NCBI GenBank assembly: GCA_048262715.1
Contig: JBLXEV010000001.1
Coordinates: 248,001-312,000 of the forward strand
Length of the DNA: 64,000 nt
Direction: 5' to 3'
DNA from: Albirhodobacter sp048262715
GTDB taxonomy: Bacteria > Pseudomonadota > Alphaproteobacteria > Rhodobacterales > Rhodobacteraceae
Shown one piece after another: positions 59,011 to 64,000 of the stretch (positions are counted from its first letter, which is position 1; every line of letters begins with the position of its first letter). A program made the translations under genes and the position numbers. Under the pieces are notes generated by a model. That model was not told the origin of the DNA and searched no databases. It saw only the letters and a list, made by a program, of their open reading frames with translations.

Positions 59011-60312
59011 TCAAACGAAGCGGTTCCACAGGTTTTCAAGCCGTTCCTGACGGCCTGAGCGCGGCTCTGGGTTGATGCCCTTGGCGCGAACATCGGCCTC
59101 AATGGACGCAAGATCCGAGCCAAGCATCGCCTTTGCAGCCTCCGCGTCCCATCCGGCGTAGCGGCTGTCGCGCGCGGCTTCCAAGCCACCATCTTCCAGC
59201 AGCGCAGCCGCTGCCTTCAGCGCCCGCGCGCAGGTATCCATCGCGCCGGCATGGGCCAGGATAAGGTCTTCTGGGTCAATCGACTGACGGCGCACCTTGG
59301 AATCGAAATTCGTGCCGCCGCTGGTGAAGCCACCGCCGCGCAGGATCTCGTAATAGGCCTTCGCCATTTCCGGAACGTTGTCGGGGAATTGGTCGGTATC
59401 CCAGCCGGATTGATAATCGTTCCGGTTCATATCGATGGAGCCGAAGATCCCGAGCGAATTCGCCAGAGCGATCTCATGCTCGAAGCTATGGCCTGCGAGG
59501 ATGGCATGGCCTTGCTCGATATTGACCTTCACCTCGTTCTCCAGCCCGAAGCGCTTGAGGAAGCCATAGACCGTGGCGACATCGTAATCATACTGATGCT
59601 TCATCGGCTCCTGCGGCTTGGGCTCGATCAGGATCGCGCCTTTGAAGCCCATCTTGTGCTTATAATCGACGACCATCGACAAGAAGCGGCCCATATGTTC
59701 CGCTTCGCGCGTCAGATCGGTGTTCAGCAGGGTCTCATAGCCCTCACGGCCGCCCCAGAGCACATAGTTCTCTCCGCCGAGCTTGATCGTCGCATCCATG
59801 CAGGTTTTCACCGTGGCCGCCGAGAAGGCGAAGACATCGGGATCAGGGTTTGTCGCCGCGCCCGACATGAAGCGCCGATGCGAGAACAGATTGGCGGTGC
59901 CCCACAGGAGTTTGGTCGAGGAGCTTTCCATTTTCTCGCCGATGTAATCGACGATCGCTTCCAGATTACGGGTATTCTCCGCAAAATCCGCACCTTCAGG
60001 GCGGATATCGGCATCATGGAAACAGAAATACGGTGCTTGCAGGATGTCGAACATCTCAAAAGCCACATCGGCCTTCAGTTTGGCCAGATCCAGCGCATCG
60101 CCGAACCATGGGCGATCGAAGGTCTGCCCGCCGAACGGATCGCCGCCCGGCCATGCGAAACTGTGCCAATAGGCGACCGCAAAGCGCAAATGGTCTTTCA
60201 GGGTTTTTCCGGCGACGACCTCTTCCGGATTGTAATGGCGGAACGCGAATTCGTTGCGGCTCTCGGGTCCTTCAAATTGGATTTGCGGAATGTTCTTGAA
60301 GAAGTCGGTCAT
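59011..60312 (-). CDS. xylA: Xylose isomerase
   Basis: 433 residues. FAVAYWHSFAWPGGDPFGG holds the catalytic His, CFHDADIRPEGADFAENTR the second; ILIEPKPQEPMKHQYDYDVA and NIEQGHAILAGHSFEHEI carry the metal ligands. Class II length. It converts D-xylose to D-xylulose. ATGA overlap with xylB. Confidence 0.97.
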   Translation of the reverse strand: MTDFFKNIPQIQFEGPESRNEFAFRHYNPEEVVAGKTLKDHLRFAVAYWHSFAWPGGDPFGGQTFDRPWFGDALDLAKLKADVAFEMFDILQAPYFCFHDADIRPEGADFAENTRNLEAIVDYIGEKMESSSTKLLWGTANLFSHRRFMSGAATNPDPDVFAFSAATVKTCMDATIKLGGENYVLWGGREGYETLLNTDLTREAEHMGRFLSMVVDYKHKMGFKGAILIEPKPQEPMKHQYDYDVATVYGFLKRFGLENEVKVNIEQGHAILAGHSFEHEIALANSLGIFGSIDMNRNDYQSGWDTDQFPDNVPEMAKAYYEILRGGGFTSGGTNFDSKVRRQSIDPEDLILAHAGAMDTCARALKAAAALLEDGGLEAARDSRYAGWDAEAAKAMLGSDLASIEADVRAKGINPEPRSGRQERLENLWNRFV

Positions 60313-61745
60313 GTCAGTCCTCGGATGGATTGGGCCGCTGCTTTGTAGCGCGCGAACCCGTCGTTGAAAGAAGATGAGAGCGCAGAAACAGGCTCTATTA
60401 CACGTGAAATGGTTGGTTTTTGCGCCAGTTCGGCCCCGCCGCCCGTGGCCGCCATCTGCGCCAGACGCGCCGCGCCGAAGGCACCGCCGAAATCGCCGGA
60501 GACGGGGATCGACACGGGCGTATCCAGCGCCGTCGCAATCGCCTCAACCCAATATTGTGATCGCGTGCCGCCGCCCGCCGCGATCAAAGTGTCGATCTTG
60601 GTGCCTGTTTGCGCCAGCGCATCGCGGCAATCGCGCAGTGCGAAGGTCACGCCCTCCAATACGGCCCGGGTCATCGCATCGCGGTCGGTCGCATGTTCCA
60701 ACCCGATGAACGAGCCACGGATCGCGGAATCGTTCAAAGGCGTGCGCTCGCCGCCGAGATAGGGCAGGAACCGTGTCTTCTCAGGGGCCTTGAGTGGGCC
60801 AAGCCCCTCGGTGAGGGTCGCCGCCCCAACACCGGAGACTTTCGCAAACCAGTTGAGCGCATCTGTCGCCGCGAGGATCACCCCCATCTGGTGCCATGTA
60901 TCGGGCAGCGCGTGGCAGAAGGTGTGCACAGCCGTCGCCGGATCGGGTTGATAGCCGTCATTTGCGGCAAAGAGCACGCCCGAGGTGCCCAGCGACACGA
61001 AGGCTTCCCCTGCCCGCACGACCCCCAAACCGATGCCCGCAGCGGCGTTATCCCCCGCCCCGCCTGCAATCAACACGTTGCGCGGCAACCCGAAACGCTC
61101 CGCGAGCGCGGGCCGGACTTCGGCGGAAACGTCTGAGCCTTCAACAAGCCGTGGCATCTGATCGCGCCGCATATGCGAGGCTTTCAGCAGCACATCCGAC
61201 CAATCGCGCGCGCCAACATCTAGCCAGCTTGTCCCTGCCGCATCGGACATTTCCGCGACATGTTCCCCAGACAGCCAGAACCGAAGATAATCCTTCGGCA
61301 GCAGCACTTTGGCAACTTTTCCGAAAATCTCCGGTTCGTGTTTCTCGATCCACAGCAGTTTCGGCGCGGTAAATCCGGGGAAGACGATATTGCCCGAAAT
61401 CGCCCGAAACTCGGAGATCGCGTCAAGCTCTGCGGCTTCCTCATGCGCGCGGGTATCGTTCCACAGAATGCAGGGCCGCAAAACGTCATCGGAGGCTGAA
61501 AGCAGCGTTGCGCCATGCATTTGGCCCGAGAGGCCAATCGCACGGACATCGCCCAGCCCATGCACGGCGAGCGCGCTGAGAACCTGCTCTGCCGCGCCAA
61601 CCCAATCCGCCGGATTTTGCTCTGACCAACCCTCAAAAGGCCGCGACACGCTGAGCGGGGCCGTCGCCTCCGCGACCACATTTTGATCGGAATCCATCAA
61701 AACCGCCTTGAGGCCCGATGTTCCGAGATCTAGCCCGATATACAT
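60309..61745 (-). CDS. xylB: Xylulokinase
   Basis: 478 residues from the ATG at 61745 (a GTG three bases earlier is in frame). YIGLDLGTSGLKAVLMDSDQ is the FGGY start; LSGQMHGATLLSASDDVLRP and ILWNDTRAHEEA are typical of XylB. It phosphorylates xylulose to feed the pentose phosphate pathway. TGATG overlap with the ATPase gene and ATGA with xylA show coupled translation. Confidence 0.95.
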   Translation of the reverse strand: MYIGLDLGTSGLKAVLMDSDQNVVAEATAPLSVSRPFEGWSEQNPADWVGAAEQVLSALAVHGLGDVRAIGLSGQMHGATLLSASDDVLRPCILWNDTRAHEEAAELDAISEFRAISGNIVFPGFTAPKLLWIEKHEPEIFGKVAKVLLPKDYLRFWLSGEHVAEMSDAAGTSWLDVGARDWSDVLLKASHMRRDQMPRLVEGSDVSAEVRPALAERFGLPRNVLIAGGAGDNAAAGIGLGVVRAGEAFVSLGTSGVLFAANDGYQPDPATAVHTFCHALPDTWHQMGVILAATDALNWFAKVSGVGAATLTEGLGPLKAPEKTRFLPYLGGERTPLNDSAIRGSFIGLEHATDRDAMTRAVLEGVTFALRDCRDALAQTGTKIDTLIAAGGGTRSQYWVEAIATALDTPVSIPVSGDFGGAFGAARLAQMAATGGGAELAQKPTISRVIEPVSALSSSFNDGFARYKAAAQSIRGLT

Positions 61746-62521
61746 CACGCGACCCCGCTTGGTTTTTTGCCGAGAATGATCATCCCGAGGATATCCTCAT
61801 CGGTCACTTCATCGACATTGACCGTCCCGATCAGCTCGCCGTTCTTCATCACGCTCGCGCGGTCACACAGATCCATCACCGCGTGAATGTCATGCTCGAT
61901 CAGGAAGATGCCCAAGCCCTGTGCTTTCAGCTCTTGGATCAGCTCCGCCACCATCTGGGTTTCTTGCGGGCCGAGGGCCGCTGTCGGCTCATCCATGATC
62001 AGGATTTTCGCGTTGAAATAGACCGCGCGGGCAATCGCGACCGATTGCCGCTGCCCGCCCGAAAGCGAGGAGACCGGCGCGTTGAACTTGCGGAAGTTGG
62101 GGTTGAGACGCGCCATGATCTTGCGCGTTTCGGCCTCCATTTTCGCGTCATCTACAAAGCCGGTGGAGGACACAAGCTCGCGCCCGAGGAACAGGTTCGA
62201 GGCGGCATCAAGATTGTCCGCCAGCGCCAGTGTCTGGTAGATCGTCTCGATATTATAGTGCCGTGCGTCCCGCGGATTGCGGATCTCGGCCTTTTCGCCG
62301 TTGATGAAAATCTCGCCGGAATCCATGCCGTAAGCGCCGGAGAGGCATTTGATCAGCGTAGATTTCCCCGCGCCGTTATGCCCCAGAAGTCCCACGACCT
62401 CCCCCGGGTAGAGATCAATCGAGACCTTATCCACCGCTTTGATGCCGCCAAACGAGATCGAGATATCGCGCATCTCGACGAGCGGTGTGCCTTTGTTCAT
62501 GCTCATGTCAGGCCCTTTCAC
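61745..62521 (-). CDS. Sugar ABC transporter ATP-binding protein, single-domain type
   Basis: 258 residues with one ATPase domain: Walker A LLGHNGAGKSTLIKCLSG, signature LSGGQRQSVAIARA, Walker B ILIMDEPTAALGP. Carbohydrate-uptake CUT2 ATPases such as XylG usually have two fused ATPase domains (about 500 residues); this is the half-size type seen with some alphaproteobacterial sugar importers. It would work as a homodimer. Overlaps the permease and xylB genes. Confidence 0.9.
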   Translation of the reverse strand: MKGPDMSMNKGTPLVEMRDISISFGGIKAVDKVSIDLYPGEVVGLLGHNGAGKSTLIKCLSGAYGMDSGEIFINGEKAEIRNPRDARHYNIETIYQTLALADNLDAASNLFLGRELVSSTGFVDDAKMEAETRKIMARLNPNFRKFNAPVSSLSGGQRQSVAIARAVYFNAKILIMDEPTAALGPQETQMVAELIQELKAQGLGIFLIEHDIHAVMDLCDRASVMKNGELIGTVNVDEVTDEDILGMIILGKKPSGVA

Positions 62522-63843
62522 TTGATGTTGCGGCGGTAAAGCGTGTCGAGATAGACCGCGACCACGAGAACCAGTCCGACGACGATCTGCTGCATCGCGC
62601 TATCAAACCCGACGAGCACCATGCCCGCTTGCAAGCTCTGCATCACGAAGGCGCCGAGGATCGCGCCATAGATCGTGCCCACACCGCCCGCGAGAGAGGT
62701 GCCGCCGATGACGGCTGCGGCGATGACGTAGAGCTCATCCAGCGTGCCGAGTGAGTTGGTCGCGGAGTTCAGCCGTGCGGAGGCGACAACGGCGGAGAGG
62801 CCGCAGAGGAAGCCCATGAGCGAGAAGATTTTAACCGTCATCCAGCGGGTGTTGATGCCCGCGAGCGCCGCGGCATCAGGGTTCCCCCCGATGGCGAAAA
62901 CGTAGCGGCCAAAGCGAGTGCGGGTCATGACCACCGTCATAATGATCGCCACGCCTGCGAGGATCAGCACCGGAAGGGCAAACCCATGCGAGATGAACAG
63001 ACCTTCTGCCGGAACCTCGATGTTGTTGGCTTTTGCGTAGTTGCGCACAATGCCCTTGGGCCACGGATAGGCGTTGACCAAAAGCACCGCCCCGATCACC
63101 ACTCCGCAGCCTGCCAGCCCGAGGAAATACTCCGCCCATTTCGGGCGCAGCGGGAATTCAAACGCACGGCGCTGCTTGCGGCCATGCACCAAGAGCCAGA
63201 TGATCCCGACACAGGCTATGATGCCGACAACCCAGCTACCCATTGCGCCCACCGCGCCGTAAGGCCCGCCGCCCAATAGGGTGAAGGTCGGATCGAGAGG
63301 CGAGATCGTTTTGCCGCTGGTGATCAGATAGGCAACACCGCGCCAGACCAACAGCCCGCCCAGCGTCACGATAAACGCAGGCACATTGCCATAGGCGATG
63401 ATCGCGCCCTGCAAGCCGCCGATAAACGCGCCGACCATCATCCCGATTAGCGCCGCGACGATCCAAAGCATCGGATGACCGAGGCCGAGGAACTGCGGCA
63501 GAATTTGTGTCTGCAAAACCCCCATGACCACGGCGCACAGCCCGAGGATGGAGCCAACGGAAAGATCAATATGGCGGGTGATGATGACGAGAACCATCCC
63601 CGTGGCCATAATCCCGACGGAGGCGGTTTGAACCGAAAGGTTCCAAAGGTTACGCGGTGTCAGGAAGGCGCCAAAGCCGTTTTCCATCACGCCGTAAAGG
63701 TGGAACCCCACCCAAATCAGCAGCAGGGCCCCGACCATGCCAAGCATGCGGGGGTCGATCTCAGTGGCACGCATGAAGCGCGAAATGGCATTGGGCGTTT
63801 GATCGCCAGCCTTGGAAGAGGATGTCGAGGGTGTTTGGGTCAT
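62518..63843 (-). CDS. xylH: Xylose/sugar ABC transporter permease (XylH-type)
   Basis: 441 residues, about ten or more membrane segments. MLGMVGALLLIWVGFHLYGV, VIITRHIDLSVGSILGLCAV and VIGGTSLAGGVGTIYGAILG are hallmarks of CUT2 permeases. The long form with about 400 or more residues fits XylH. ATGA overlap with the ATPase. Followed upstream by a GC-rich hairpin and the binding-protein gene. Confidence 0.9.
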   Translation of the reverse strand: MTQTPSTSSSKAGDQTPNAISRFMRATEIDPRMLGMVGALLLIWVGFHLYGVMENGFGAFLTPRNLWNLSVQTASVGIMATGMVLVIITRHIDLSVGSILGLCAVVMGVLQTQILPQFLGLGHPMLWIVAALIGMMVGAFIGGLQGAIIAYGNVPAFIVTLGGLLVWRGVAYLITSGKTISPLDPTFTLLGGGPYGAVGAMGSWVVGIIACVGIIWLLVHGRKQRRAFEFPLRPKWAEYFLGLAGCGVVIGAVLLVNAYPWPKGIVRNYAKANNIEVPAEGLFISHGFALPVLILAGVAIIMTVVMTRTRFGRYVFAIGGNPDAAALAGINTRWMTVKIFSLMGFLCGLSAVVASARLNSATNSLGTLDELYVIAAAVIGGTSLAGGVGTIYGAILGAFVMQSLQAGMVLVGFDSAMQQIVVGLVLVVAVYLDTLYRRNIK

Positions 63844-63926
63844 GGGATGAGCCGAATTTCTCTGGAGGATGGGGGCCGAGGGCGATGCCCAAACGGAAGC
63901 CGCGCTGCGCTGCGCGCTATGATGTG

Positions 63927-63951
63927 GGCGCCCCGCCTTAAGCAGGGCGCC
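63927..63951 (-). repeat. Intercistronic hairpin between binding protein and permease genes
   Basis: GGCGCCC and GGGCGCC pair across 11 bases in the 118-base gap. As after pstS, such a hairpin probably raises binding-protein mRNA over that of the membrane components. Confidence 0.6.
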
Positions 63952-63961
63952 AGATCGGAGA

Positions 63962-64000
63962 TTACTCGCAGGCTTTGACGCCAGCAGCAGCCCCTTCGCA
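63962..64000 (-). CDS. Sugar-binding protein, C-terminal fragment (probably XylF)
   Basis: Only the last 12 codons and a TAA stop are in the window (CEGAAAGVKACE). The gene runs off the right edge. Position upstream of the permease, with an intercistronic hairpin, suggests the periplasmic xylose-binding protein; the fragment is too short to prove it. Confidence 0.5.
   Translation of the reverse strand, partial: CEGAAAGVKACE

Overview
The window looks like a chromosomal segment of an alphaproteobacterium of the order Rhodobacterales (Rhodobacter/Thioclava-like). The evidence is a GC-rich sequence, the order mnmE-mnmG-rsmG-parA-parB, rho-hemJ-(origin-like gap)-maf-aroE-coaE-dnaQ, pstSCAB-phoU-phoB, and the protein sequences themselves. 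This assignment is inference from gene content.

Positions 1 to about 23,400 are part of a temperate-phage genome (prophage). It stops at the 3' end of a tRNA-Thr(CGU) gene and runs off the left edge. Reading leftwards on the minus strand from the immunity region (about 13.1 kb) are cro-like and regulatory genes, a RusA-like resolvase, a C5 DNA methyltransferase, a DnaA domain-IV-like protein, an HNH nuclease, a DUF1376 replication protein, a GIY-YIG-like nuclease, then terminase small and large subunits, portal, MuF-like head protein, scaffold and a P22-type coat protein cut by the window edge. Reading rightwards are a CI-like repressor, a lower-GC cargo block (lipoprotein, RhuM family protein), and a chain of translationally coupled early genes with RecT, a GapR-like protein, zinc-ribbon proteins, a PD-(D/E)XK-like protein and an excisionase-like HTH protein. 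Five related 18-bp operators, three beside cro/cI and two before the rightward operon, give a lambda-like switch layout. No integrase gene is visible.

Two loci in the prophage stand out. The terminase large subunit carries a 290-residue intein inside its ATPase P-loop. Lying wholly inside the intein, on the opposite strand, is an HNH homing-endonuclease gene with its own plausible promoter and ribosome binding site. The methyltransferase gene contains six in-phase copies of a 14-bp repeat that reads LADT in the methyltransferase frame and GWPTP in a second open frame of 461 codons.

From 23.6 kb the sequence is core genome: hemY-hemX-hemD opposite tsaD-gpsA-yciI-EVE; a CbiX-like chelatase; the phosphate uptake operon with a PHO box; a ribokinase-like sugar kinase; a malic enzyme; mutS; grpE-hrcA; rph-rdgB-ridA-hemW-DUF454; parB-parA-rsmG-mnmG-mnmE-rho-hemJ; an intergenic region with clustered DnaA boxes (candidate oriC); maf-aroE-coaE-dnaQ; and a xylose operon (binding protein fragment, permease, ATPase, xylB, xylA). 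Two perfect parS sites lie 3 to 6 kb from the candidate origin, which suggests the prophage sits about 33 kb from the origin of replication.
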